Of a DNA stretch of 64,000 nt, positions 37,707-46,832 are shown in pieces. Each line of letters starts with the position of its first letter. Within the stretch, counting starts at the first letter, position 1. The position numbers were made by a program, and so were the translations under genes. The stretch is from contig NZ_QKZO01000005.1 in assembly GCF_003254295.1 (NCBI RefSeq), positions 62,001 to 126,000 on the forward strand, read 5' to 3'. Below the pieces are notes generated by a model. That model searched no databases. It was not told where the DNA came from and worked only from the letters and a program-made list of their open reading frames with translations. Source of the DNA: Rhodobacter capsulatus (GTDB taxonomy: Bacteria; Pseudomonadota; Alphaproteobacteria; Rhodobacterales; Rhodobacteraceae).

Positions 37707-39215
37707 TTACTTGATCGGCTGGCCATTGGCCAGAATCTGGCCGCCTTCCTTGAACTCGATCTTCGAGGTGAACTGATCCTCGCCCGCGGGCACGGCATAC
37801 ATGCCCATCATCATCTTGGCGAACATCACCTGATCTTGCGGCATCACGCCCATGGCGACAAGCCCGTCCATCAGCTTGTTCGCGCCCGAAAGCTTCAGAT
37901 CGATCGACCCCAGCGGCATCGGCGTGGCCGTCGCATTGTCGAAGGTCAGCGCGCCCGCGCCGGTCAGCTCGGCGCCCGCGGCGGTCAGCTGCAGCTGGTT
38001 GACGTTCAGGCTGTCGATCTGCACCGGCGGCACCGGCGAGGCGGCCGCGGCGGGCGAGAACAGATCGACCAGCGGCTTGCCGGTGCCGGTCAGATCGACG
38101 ATCAGCGTCGCCGGGCCATGCGCAAGCTTCTCCGTCGGGTCGATCATCTTCCAGACCTGATCCGAGACGGCCAGCCCGACCAGCGCGACCTTGCTGGTGA
38201 AGGGCTGCGGTTCGGCCCTGGCACTGAGCGGCATGGCAAAGTCGATCTCGCCCTGATCGATGGTCGCCGACATCGGCTGCGGGAAATCGGTGGTCTGGAT
38301 ATCGATCCTGGTCTTGCTGCCGGTGGCCGAATACCGCACCGCCTCGCGCGAGAAGGCGATGATCGCCTGACCGCTTTCGGCGGACCCGGACAGGCTGACC
38401 GGCCCGGTCTTGGTCTTCGAGGACATGGTGTAGCTCAGCGCGCCATAGCTCAGTGCGCTGTTGGTCCGCATCCCCCTGGCGATCGCATCGCCCAGCTCTG
38501 CGGCATCGGCGCCTTCGGGCATCAGGCTGTCGCCCTTGATCGCCAGATCCTGCATCTCGATCGTCGCATCGATCGTCGTCGCATCCTCGGGATCGCTGCC
38601 GGTCATGGTCAGTTCCATCGCCTCGGCCGTCAGATCGGCCTTGGTGCCCTGACCGCCGGTCGTGGTCATCACCTGCGTCCCGGCAAGCCCGGTCAGCGTC
38701 ATTCCCAAAAGCGCCGGCTGCGCGCCCGGGGTCGAGGGCTGGGCCTCGATGCTGGCGGAAATCTCGGGCGCATCGACCAGATAGGACATTTCCTCCGGCG
38801 TGCCGGAGATCACCACGCTGGCATCGGTCTTGTCGATCGTGATCTTCGCCGTCTCGGTCTTGCCGGTGGCATCGGTGGTGTCGTTCTTGCCGGTGATCTC
38901 GCCCTCGACCGTGCCCTCGACGGTGCCGTCGCCCAGATCTTCAAGCAGGATCGCGGGCACGGTCAGCACGGTTTTCGACACCTGCCTGTCGGTACCGATG
39001 GTGGTGGTGCTTTCGTTCGTCAGCACAAGATCGGAGATCGTCAGCACGTCGCCATCGCGCGCGACCGCGCCGGGGGTGATGGTGAAGCCATAGGCGGAAT
39101 ATTGCTTTTGCCAGCTGTCCCAGACCTGTTCCGGCGTCACATCGGCCATGACGGCGGTCGAACTCATGAGAAGGGCGATGAACGTGGTTGTGCCAGCGGA
39201 TGTGAGCCGTGCCAT
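37707..39215 (-). CDS. Exported DUF2125-like protein
   Basis: A 502-residue secreted protein. The ATG at 39215 gives a signal peptide (TTTFIALLMSSTAVMADV). The mature part is rich in beta-strand and Thr/Ser, with many short aspartate-containing repeats (GDVLTISDLVLTN; PLGSIDLKLSGANKLMDGLVAMGVMPQDQVMFAKMMMG). This resembles the DUF2125 proteins common in Rhodobacteraceae, which recall AsmA-like envelope proteins. Function unknown; it is a single-gene unit with its own terminator. Confidence 0.75.
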   Translation of the reverse strand: MARLTSAGTTTFIALLMSSTAVMADVTPEQVWDSWQKQYSAYGFTITPGAVARDGDVLTISDLVLTNESTTTIGTDRQVSKTVLTVPAILLEDLGDGTVEGTVEGEITGKNDTTDATGKTETAKITIDKTDASVVISGTPEEMSYLVDAPEISASIEAQPSTPGAQPALLGMTLTGLAGTQVMTTTGGQGTKADLTAEAMELTMTGSDPEDATTIDATIEMQDLAIKGDSLMPEGADAAELGDAIARGMRTNSALSYGALSYTMSSKTKTGPVSLSGSAESGQAIIAFSREAVRYSATGSKTRIDIQTTDFPQPMSATIDQGEIDFAMPLSARAEPQPFTSKVALVGLAVSDQVWKMIDPTEKLAHGPATLIVDLTGTGKPLVDLFSPAAAASPVPPVQIDSLNVNQLQLTAAGAELTGAGALTFDNATATPMPLGSIDLKLSGANKLMDGLVAMGVMPQDQVMFAKMMMGMYAVPAGEDQFTSKIEFKEGGQILANGQPIK

Positions 39216-39323
39216 CGGGGGCCTCTTGGATAAGGAATGCCCCCACCTTCGGCTGCACATCGGTAATGGTCAAGGGGCAATGGGGTTGTTAACAAAGGCG
39301 CAAAGCGGCAGGCGGAGGGCAAG

Positions 39324-39935
39324 ATGATCGAGGTGAAATCGACGGACGGCATCTGGACGGTGACGATCAACCGGCCGGAGAAGGCGAATTCGCTGACCCG
39401 GGGGATGCTCTCCGACATCGCGGATGCGGCCGAGGCGGCCGGGCGGGCCGAGGCGCATGCGCTTGTGTTGCGCGGCACCGGCAAGGTGTTCTCGGCGGGC
39501 GCCGATCTGGACGAGGCGCGGGCAGGGCTGGCCACCGATTCGGTCTGGGAACGGCTGTCGGGCGCGGTTGCGGCGCTGCCCTGTCTGACCGTCGCGGCGC
39601 TGAACGGCACCCTGGCCGGGGGCGCGATGGGGATGGCGCTGGCTTGCGATCTGCGGATTTCCGTGCCGCAGGCGAAGATCTTTTATCCGGTGATGAAGCT
39701 GGGCTTCCTGCCGCAGCCCTCGGACCCGAAGCGGCTTGCGGCGCTGATCGGCCCGTCGCGGGCGAAGATGATCCTGATGGCCGGACAGAAGATCGAGGCC
39801 GAGGAGGCGCTTGCCTGGGGGCTGATCGACCGGATCGTCGCCCCCGAGGCGATGGACGAGACCCTGGCCGCGCTGCTTGCCGATGCGACCGCCGCGAGAC
39901 CCGCCCTTGTGGCCTCTATCAAGGCCTTGATCTGA
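39324..39935 (+). CDS. Enoyl-CoA hydratase/isomerase family protein
   Basis: A 203-residue crotonase-fold protein, shorter than the usual 255-260 because the C-terminal trimerisation helices are reduced. The oxyanion-hole segments are GKVFSAGADLDEA and LNGTLAGGAMGMALACDLRIS. The Glu residues used in hydration are not obvious: the second position reads YPVMKLGFLPQPSD. It may be an isomerase, thioesterase or hydrolase. It is isolated, converging tail-to-tail on the next gene. Confidence 0.85.
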   Translation: MIEVKSTDGIWTVTINRPEKANSLTRGMLSDIADAAEAAGRAEAHALVLRGTGKVFSAGADLDEARAGLATDSVWERLSGAVAALPCLTVAALNGTLAGGAMGMALACDLRISVPQAKIFYPVMKLGFLPQPSDPKRLAALIGPSRAKMILMAGQKIEAEEALAWGLIDRIVAPEAMDETLAALLADATAARPALVASIKALI

Positions 39936-39936
39936 C

Positions 39937-40278
39937 TTACAGGTACAAGCTTTCCTTGCGGAAATGCCGGACCAGCATGTAATAGATCACCGCGCGATAT
40001 TTGCGCGGTTCCGAGCGGCCATAGGTCTCGATCGCGGCATCGATCGCATCCTCCAGATCGGGGCCCTCGGGCAGGCCCAGCTTCCGGATCAGGAAATTGC
40101 GCCGGATCTGATCGATCTCGGATTTCTGCGTCGCGGCAACGATCTCGGCATCGGGGTCATAGATCGCTGGTCCGCAACCGATGGTGACTTTCTCCAGCAG
40201 CGCCATGTCGGGCGTGATCCCGCATTTGCCCTGCAGATCCTCGGCGTATTTCGCGATCAAGGTGTCCCGTTTGCCCAT
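39937..40278 (-). CDS. DUF2853-family protein
   Basis: A 113-residue helical protein matching the DUF2853 family pattern (MGKRDTLIAKYAEDLQGKCGITPDMALLEKVTIGCGPAIYDPDAEIVA then NFLIRKLGL and YRAVIYYMLVRHF). The start at 40278 has GGAG eight bases upstream. The function of the family is unknown. It ends one base from the converging enoyl-CoA hydratase-like gene. Confidence 0.85.
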   Translation of the reverse strand: MGKRDTLIAKYAEDLQGKCGITPDMALLEKVTIGCGPAIYDPDAEIVAATQKSEIDQIRRNFLIRKLGLPEGPDLEDAIDAAIETYGRSEPRKYRAVIYYMLVRHFRKESLYL

Positions 40279-40403
40279 CTTTGCGTCTCCCGTGTCGGCG
40301 CGCTGCGTTCCGGGCTGCAGCCTAGGCGCGCGCGCGCCTTGAAACAAAGGGAATCCCCGCAACCGGACGGGCGGCGGCGCGTCTTTGCCGATGCGGCAGG
40401 GTG

Positions 40404-40432
40404 CAAACGAAAGCGGGGCCCGAAGGCCCCGC
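40404..40432 (-). terminator. Rho-independent terminator of ahcY
   Basis: Stem GCGGGGCC/GGCCCCGC closed by a TTCG tetraloop on the minus strand and followed by TTTCGTTT, 22 bases past the ahcY stop. Confidence 0.88.
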
Positions 40433-40453
40433 AATCTGCCGGGAAAGGCAGGA

Positions 40454-41845
<1,392 letters not shown>

Positions 41846-41920
41846 CGGGCGCTCCTCGAATTTCAGTCGGGGGTTGCATAGCATCTTGAGCCCCGTGGCG
41901 CAACGAAGCGCACCTGCGAC

Positions 41921-41959
41921 GTTTACAGTCCCTTTCGCTTTGGCTAGCAGGGGGTAAAC
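41921..41959. promoter_or_regulatory. Inverted repeat in the ahcY / HD-gene divergent promoter region
   Basis: GTTTAC (41921-41926) and GTAAAC (41954-41959) form a perfect inverted repeat across the 125-base divergent intergenic region. The position suits a regulator acting on both genes; HvrB is known to control ahcY and a neighbouring orf. No binding data are visible in sequence. Confidence 0.35.
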
Positions 41960-41970
41960 GGGAGACTTCG

Positions 41971-42561
41971 ATGAAACGGGCGTGGCAGAGGATGCTTTCG
42001 GGGCGCAGGCTGGACCTGCTCGACCCGACGCCGATGGACATCGAGATCGAGGATATCGCCCACGGCCTCGCCTTTGTCGCGCGCTGGAACGGTCAGACGA
42101 CGGGGGATTACGCCTATTCGGTGGCGGAACATTCGCTGCTGGTCGAGGAACTTTTTGCCCGTGCCAATCCCGGCATCGGCGAGCGTTGGCGGCTGGCGGC
42201 CTTGTTGCATGATGCGCCCGAATATGTGCTGGGCGACATGATCACCCCGGTCAAGGCGGCGATCGGCAAGGGCTATGGCGAGCTGGATGACCGGCTGACG
42301 GCCGCGGTGCATCTGCGCTTCGGCCTGCCAGGCGTTCTGCCCGCCCCGATCAAACGCGCGATCAAGGCGGCGGACAAGGTTTCGGCGCGGCTCGAGGCCG
42401 AACAAATCGCGGGATTTTCAACGGCCGAGGCGGACAGGATCTTCGGAAAGCCCGATCCTGTCCTTGTGCGGGGTCTGGCGATCCGCCTGCGTCCCCCGCC
42501 CGAGGTGCGCGCAGCATTTACCGCGCGTCACCATGCCCTGCTGAGCGCTCTCAGCGGTTGA
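41971..42561 (+). CDS. HD-domain phosphohydrolase (YfbR-like)
   Basis: A 196-residue HD-domain protein. Metal ligands are visible in [12 protein letters not shown], the HD pair of [21 protein letters not shown] (about residues 89-90) and the later [12 protein letters not shown]. The arrangement resembles 5'-deoxynucleotidase YfbR. It is divergent from ahcY, so it may be the light-regulated neighbour of ahcY described as orf5 in R. capsulatus, which is inference. It ends 11 bases into the opposing small gene. Confidence 0.85.
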   Translation: MKRAWQRMLSGRRLDLLDPTPMDIEIEDIAHGLAFVARWNGQTTGDYAYSVAEHSLLVEELFARANPGIGERWRLAALLHDAPEYVLGDMITPVKAAIGKGYGELDDRLTAAVHLRFGLPGVLPAPIKRAIKAADKVSARLEAEQIAGFSTAEADRIFGKPDPVLVRGLAIRLRPPPEVRAAFTARHHALLSALSG

Positions 42562-42643
42562 ACTTGTATTCGCCAGCGTTGCGGGCGCGGGGGGCATAGC
42601 CACCCATGGCAAGGGCCATCACTTCTCCAAGAATCCGGAACAT
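42551..42643 (-). CDS. Small protein (30 residues) divergent from hvrB
   Basis: A 30-codon ORF starting MFRILGEVMALAMGGYAPR and ending [17 protein letters not shown] stands eight bases before the ATG, a strong ribosome-binding site. A short hydrophobic stretch is followed by a basic tail. It is divergently transcribed from the LysR-type gene with 96 bases between, the classic position of a LysR target. Too short for most automatic gene calls. Confidence 0.6.
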   Translation of the reverse strand: MFRILGEVMALAMGGYAPRARNAGEYKFNR

Positions 42644-42739
42644 CGCGGATCTCCTTTTCTCTCTGTCCCTCTTCAATGCCTTGACGCGGGCAGCAAGGCG
42701 AGTCAGGAATTTTTCCACAGGTGATAGGTGAGCTAACAG

Positions 42740-43618
42740 ATGAGCGAAATCGACTGGCGCAAGATGCCGCCGCTGACAGCCCTGCGCGCCTTTGCCGCAA
42801 CGGCAAGCGAGGGGGGCTTCAGTGCTGCGGCTCGCAAGCTGAATGTGACCCACGCTGCGATTGCGCAACAAGTCCGCGCGCTGGAGACCGATCTTGACGT
42901 GCCGCTGGTCTGGCGGGACGGCAAGCATCTGCACCTGACCCCCGAGGGCGAGCGCTTTGCCAAGGCGCTGGCGGACGGGTTTTCGATGATACAATCGGCG
43001 GCGGAAATGCTGCGCGCCGACACCAGCGAAAAGGCGCTTTCGGTGACGGTGCCGCCGGTCTTCGCCTCGGAATGGCTGATGCCGCGGCTGGCGCGGTTCT
43101 GGAAGCGGCACCCCGATATTCCGCTGTCGCTTTTGCCCGATGCGCGGCTGGTCGATCTGAAGGAAATCGGCGCGAATATCGGCATTCGGTTTGGCGTCGG
43201 CAAATGGCCCGGGGTGATTTCCGAGTTTCTGACCGCTGCCCCTCAGGTTGTGGTGGCGGCGCCGGAATTGCTGGGCGGGCGAAAAAAACTGTCCTTGCGG
43301 GAAATGGCGATGCTGCCCTGGGTGCGCGAGGGCGATTGGCCGGAACAGATGCAATTGCTGGAATCGATGGGGCTGGTTCCGGCGGCGCTGAAATTCGTCG
43401 ATTTTCCGAACGAGGAATTGGCACTGGCCGCCGCCCGTGAAGGGATCGGTCTGCATCTGGAAACCGAGGCGCTGATCGTCGAGGATCTGAAACTCGGCTG
43501 GCTGGTGAAAATCCACGAGCTGACCGAGGAAAGCCTGGGTTATTACATTGTCAGGCCGCCGGGTCGGTTGAACCCGGCGGCCAAGATTTTCATCGACTGG
43601 TTGAAGGCCGAGGCCTGA
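42740..43618 (+). CDS. hvrB: LysR-type transcriptional regulator HvrB
   Basis: A 292-residue LysR-type regulator of the GcvA-like subgroup. The winged helix-turn-helix is at residues 10-70 (PPLTALRAFAATASEGGFSAAARKLNVTHAAIAQQVRALE), followed by a periplasmic-binding-protein-like effector domain. Position between hvrA and ahcY identifies it as HvrB, which in R. capsulatus acts on ahcY and an adjacent orf in response to light. It converges on hvrA with no intergenic base. Confidence 0.9.
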   Translation: MSEIDWRKMPPLTALRAFAATASEGGFSAAARKLNVTHAAIAQQVRALETDLDVPLVWRDGKHLHLTPEGERFAKALADGFSMIQSAAEMLRADTSEKALSVTVPPVFASEWLMPRLARFWKRHPDIPLSLLPDARLVDLKEIGANIGIRFGVGKWPGVISEFLTAAPQVVVAAPELLGGRKKLSLREMAMLPWVREGDWPEQMQLLESMGLVPAALKFVDFPNEELALAAAREGIGLHLETEALIVEDLKLGWLVKIHELTEESLGYYIVRPPGRLNPAAKIFIDWLKAEA

Positions 43619-43927
43619 TCAGATCGTCAGATCTTCCAGCGACTTGCCCGAAGCCAGCGCGGCTTCGACCCATTTCGGCTTGCGGCCGCGACCGGTCCAG
43701 GTTTCGACCGGATTTGCGGGGTTGGCATATTTCGCGGCAACGGTCTTGCGCGGTTTCGCCTCGACCATGGTCAGGATTTCAGTCAGCGGATAGCCCATCT
43801 TGCGCGCGATCTCGTCGAGTTCGGCGTAGGCTTCCTTTTTCTTGCGTTCTTCGTAGGTGACGATCGCACGGTCGACCTTGGACCGCAGCGCCTTGAGTTC
43901 GTTGAGAGAAAGCGCGTCGATATCCAT
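43619..43927 (-). CDS. hvrA: H-NS-like trans-acting regulator HvrA
   Basis: A 102-residue H-NS-family protein that in R. capsulatus raises photosynthesis gene expression at low light. The N-terminal half is a charged coiled coil (LNELKALRSKVDRAIVTYEERKKKEAYAELDEIARKMG) and the C-terminus has the H-NS DNA-binding motif TWTGRGRKPKWVEAAL. GGAGG precedes the ATG by five bases. It follows regA by 65 bases on the same strand. Confidence 0.95.
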   Translation of the reverse strand: MDIDALSLNELKALRSKVDRAIVTYEERKKKEAYAELDEIARKMGYPLTEILTMVEAKPRKTVAAKYANPANPVETWTGRGRKPKWVEAALASGKSLEDLTI

Positions 43928-43992
43928 GAAAACCTCCAGTGAGTGGTTTTATGGATATCGAATATTACGGTCGCGCAATCAAGATTTATTTT

Positions 43993-44547
43993 TTAGCGCG
44001 GACTGCGTTTCGCCAAAATCCGCTGCAGCGTGCGACGGTGCATATTCAGACGCCGTGCCGTTTCCGAAACATTGCGGTCACAAAGCTCGTAAACGCGCTG
44101 GATATGTTCCCACCGCACGCGGTCGGCGCTCATCGGATTTTCCGGCGGCGGCGGCAGGGCTTCACCTTTGGCCAGAAGCGCATTGGTGATGTCATTCGCA
44201 TCGGCCGGTTTCGACAGATAATCCGTCGCGCCCATTTTCACCGCCGCAACGGCGGTGGCAATGGCGCCATAACCGGTCAGCACGACGATCCGTGCCTCGG
44301 GGCGGCGTTCGCGCAGGGCTTCCACCACTTCCAGACCGTTGCCGTCTTCCAGACGCAGGTCGATCACCGCATAGGCCGGTGCCCGGTTCTGCACGATCGC
44401 CTTGCCGGCCGAGACCGTTTCGGCAATTTCCGTCTGAAACCCGCGCTTTTCCATCGCGCGCGCAAGGCGGGTCAGGAACGCATTATCGTCATCGACCAGA
44501 AGCAGCGACCTGTCGCTTCCGAGTTCGGCGAATTCTTCTTCGGCCAT
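43993..44547 (-). CDS. regA: Redox response regulator RegA
   Basis: A 184-residue response regulator, partner of RegB, controlling photosynthesis, carbon fixation, nitrogen fixation and respiration genes. The receiver domain has the acidic pair in LLLVDDDNAF, the phosphoacceptor Asp63 (AVIDLRLEDGNG), Thr in VLTGYGA and Lys in DYLSKPAD. A four-proline linker precedes the Fis-type helix-turn-helix (NVSETARRLNMHRRTLQRILAKR). It lies downstream of senC. Confidence 0.97.
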   Translation of the reverse strand: MAEEEFAELGSDRSLLLVDDDNAFLTRLARAMEKRGFQTEIAETVSAGKAIVQNRAPAYAVIDLRLEDGNGLEVVEALRERRPEARIVVLTGYGAIATAVAAVKMGATDYLSKPADANDITNALLAKGEALPPPPENPMSADRVRWEHIQRVYELCDRNVSETARRLNMHRRTLQRILAKRSPR

Positions 44548-44599
44548 GGCTCCCCCCTTTCACCCTCTTTTTCGGTTCTAAAGCTATATTTTGCGCTGG

Positions 44600-45265
44600 T
44601 CAATTTCCGTTGCCCGCCGCGGGGTTTTCCCCGGGGGTCTGCAGCGCGTCAAGGAAGCATCCGACACTTTCGGCCACCATTTCCGGTGTGGCATCGCGAT
44701 CATAGAAATCGAGAAAGCCAAGCTTCGGATCCATCAGATAGGTCTGGGTCGAATGATCGACCAGCGTCGCCGGATCGCCGGGATTGCGGATCAGGTAATA
44801 GGCCCGATAGGCCCGCACCGCCGCGTCGATCTGTTCCGGCGTGCCGGTCAGGCCGATCATCTTCGGGCTCATCAGATCGGTGAATTCCGTCAGCACGGGC
44901 GGCGTATCCCGCGCGGCATCGACCGAAATGAACACCGGCGTCACCTCATGACCGCGTTCGGCCAGAAGATCGACGGCGGCGGCATTGCGGGTGCTGTCGA
45001 TCGGGCAGACATCCGGGCAATAGGTGTAGCCGAAGTAGACAAGGCTGGGCCGGGCGATCACGTCGCGGTCGGTCACGGGGACGCCGGTTTCCGAAACCAG
45101 CGTGAACGGGCCGCCGATCTGCGCCGAGGCGCTGCCGGTGCCCTTGCGGCACTGCGCGAAGCGGTCCGTCTGCGCGGGGAGGAAGGACACGGCGGCAGAG
45201 ATGCCAACCACGACGACGACGGCTGCCGTGGCAGCCAGCGCGGCGGTCTTGCTCGAAACGTTCAT
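44600..45265 (-). CDS. senC: SCO1/SenC copper chaperone
   Basis: A 221-residue membrane-anchored, periplasm-facing protein that delivers copper to cytochrome oxidase. The start at 45265 has GGAGAGG upstream and gives an N-terminal anchor (LAATAAVVVVVGISAAVSFLP). The copper-binding motif YTYCPDVCP and the distal His in LVDHSTQTYLMD are present in a thioredoxin fold. First gene of senC-regA-hvrA, divergent from regB across 97 bases that must hold both promoters. Confidence 0.95.
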   Translation of the reverse strand: MNVSSKTAALAATAAVVVVVGISAAVSFLPAQTDRFAQCRKGTGSASAQIGGPFTLVSETGVPVTDRDVIARPSLVYFGYTYCPDVCPIDSTRNAAAVDLLAERGHEVTPVFISVDAARDTPPVLTEFTDLMSPKMIGLTGTPEQIDAAVRAYRAYYLIRNPGDPATLVDHSTQTYLMDPKLGFLDFYDRDATPEMVAESVGCFLDALQTPGENPAAGNGN

Positions 45266-45362
45266 CGCCTCTCCTTCACGTGCTGGAGATTGATTGCGCA
45301 GCGCAACGGGAATATCAAGGGGTTGCGGTAAGGGTGAGGCGGTGGGGACGACGATGGCAGAT

Positions 45363-46748
45363 ATGATGAGGGCTGTCGACCGGCCGGAATTCGACATGTC
45401 GGCAAGTTTGAGCCATCAGGAATGGGTCCGGCTGCGGACGCTGATCCTGTTGCGCTGGGCCGCGGTGGTCGGTCAGCTGGCGGCGCTGATTGCGGCTTAT
45501 GGCTATTACGACATCGCGTTGAACCTGCCGATGTGCATCGGCACGATCGGTTTCGCGGTCGCCGCCAACATCGCGGCGATCTATCTTTACCCGGAATCCC
45601 GGCGGCTGTCGCAGGCCGAGGTGACGGCGACGCTGCTGTTCGACACCGCACAGCTGGCGCTGTTGCTGTCACTGACCGGCGGGCTGAACAACCCCTTCGC
45701 GCTGTTGATCCTGGTGCCGGTGACGATTGCCGCGACGGCGCTGAAGCTGCGGCCGACGCTGCTGCTGGGCGGCGCGACGATCGCGATGATCACCTTTGTC
45801 GCCGTTTTCAACGAGCCGCTGCAGACCCGCGACGGCGGCTATATCGGCGTGCCGCCGATGATCGAATTCGGCTCCTGGGTGGCGATCGTGATCGGGGTGA
45901 TCTTCCTTGGCGCCTATGCGCACCGGATCGCGCAGGAGATCCATTCGATGTCTGATGCGCTGTTTGCCACGCAAATGGCGCTCTCGCGCGAGCAGAAACT
46001 GACCGATCTGGGCGGGGTTGTGGCGGCGGCGGCGCATGAGCTGGGCACGCCGCTTGCGACGATCAAGCTGGTCTCGACCGAACTGGCCGAGGAGCTGATC
46101 GACGATCCCGAATTGCATGACGATGCGGTGCTGATCCGTGAACAGGCCGAACGCTGCCGCGACATCCTGCGCTCGATGGGGCGGGCGGGCAAGGATGATG
46201 TGCATCTGCGCACGGCGCCGCTGCTCGCCGTGCTGCGCGAGGCCGCCGAGCCGCATCTGGACCGTGGCAAGATGATCTATTTCGACGTCGTCCCGGGCGA
46301 GGGCGGCTCGGATCGGCAACCGACGATCTATCGCTATCCCGAGCTTGTGCATGCGCTGCGCAACCTGATCCAGAACGCCGTCGATTTCGCGCAGACCACG
46401 GTCTGGGTCGATGCGGAATGGACCGACCGCAGTATCATCGTGCGCGTCACCGACGACGGCCGCGGCTATTCGCCCAATGTTCTCAACCGCATCGGCGATC
46501 CCTTCATCTCGACCCGCTCGGCCGAGCGCAAGGAATACGAGGGCATGGGGTTGGGGCTGTTCATCGCCAAGACGCTGCTGGAGCGCACCGGGGCGAAGCT
46601 GCGATTCGCCAACGGTTCCGAGCCCTATCAGAAGAATGCCCCGGTGCCGCGGCGCTCTGGCGCGGTGGTGGAGCTACGCTGGCACATCGGCCGTCTGATC
46701 GCCCCCGAAACCGGGCCTCTGGGCGAGAATGTTCCGATCACCGCCTGA
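45363..46748 (+). CDS. regB: Redox sensor histidine kinase RegB
   Basis: A 461-residue membrane kinase. The ATG at 45363 is preferred over in-frame ATGs because it puts the phosphorylated His (AAAHELGTPLATIKL) at 225 and the redox-active Cys (EQAERCRDIL) at 265, the established R. capsulatus numbering. Six transmembrane segments span about residues 25-185 and include the ubiquinone-sensing GGLNNPF loop. The ATPase domain has N (LIQNAVDFAQ), DDGRGYSPN and GMGLGLFIAK boxes. It represses or activates targets through RegA. Confidence 0.97.
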   Translation: MMRAVDRPEFDMSASLSHQEWVRLRTLILLRWAAVVGQLAALIAAYGYYDIALNLPMCIGTIGFAVAANIAAIYLYPESRRLSQAEVTATLLFDTAQLALLLSLTGGLNNPFALLILVPVTIAATALKLRPTLLLGGATIAMITFVAVFNEPLQTRDGGYIGVPPMIEFGSWVAIVIGVIFLGAYAHRIAQEIHSMSDALFATQMALSREQKLTDLGGVVAAAAHELGTPLATIKLVSTELAEELIDDPELHDDAVLIREQAERCRDILRSMGRAGKDDVHLRTAPLLAVLREAAEPHLDRGKMIYFDVVPGEGGSDRQPTIYRYPELVHALRNLIQNAVDFAQTTVWVDAEWTDRSIIVRVTDDGRGYSPNVLNRIGDPFISTRSAERKEYEGMGLGLFIAKTLLERTGAKLRFANGSEPYQKNAPVPRRSGAVVELRWHIGRLIAPETGPLGENVPITA

Positions 46749-46769
46749 TGATCACAATCGTTCGTTAAC

Positions 46770-46785
46770 TTAACGGCACATTAAC
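46770..46785 (+). promoter_or_regulatory. CtrA-binding box upstream of the DivL-like gene
   Basis: TTAA-CGGCACA-TTAAC fits the full CtrA consensus TTAA-N7-TTAAC. An additional TTAAC at 46765-46769 lies directly before it. It is 47 bases upstream of the next start codon, in an AT-rich promoter region. Confidence 0.6.
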
Positions 46786-46832
46786 CTTTATTCATCAATC
46801 ATGACTGCGGGACAGGCGAGAGGGCTGCAGTC

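Noticed and set aside
41846-41930. SAH riboswitch in the ahcY leader
   Set aside because: The leader is GC-rich with a GCGC hairpin, but the conserved core of the SAH aptamer could not be aligned.
45276-45320. FNR-type site between senC and regB (TTGAT ... ATCAA)
   Set aside because: The two half-sites are separated by about 19 bases instead of four.
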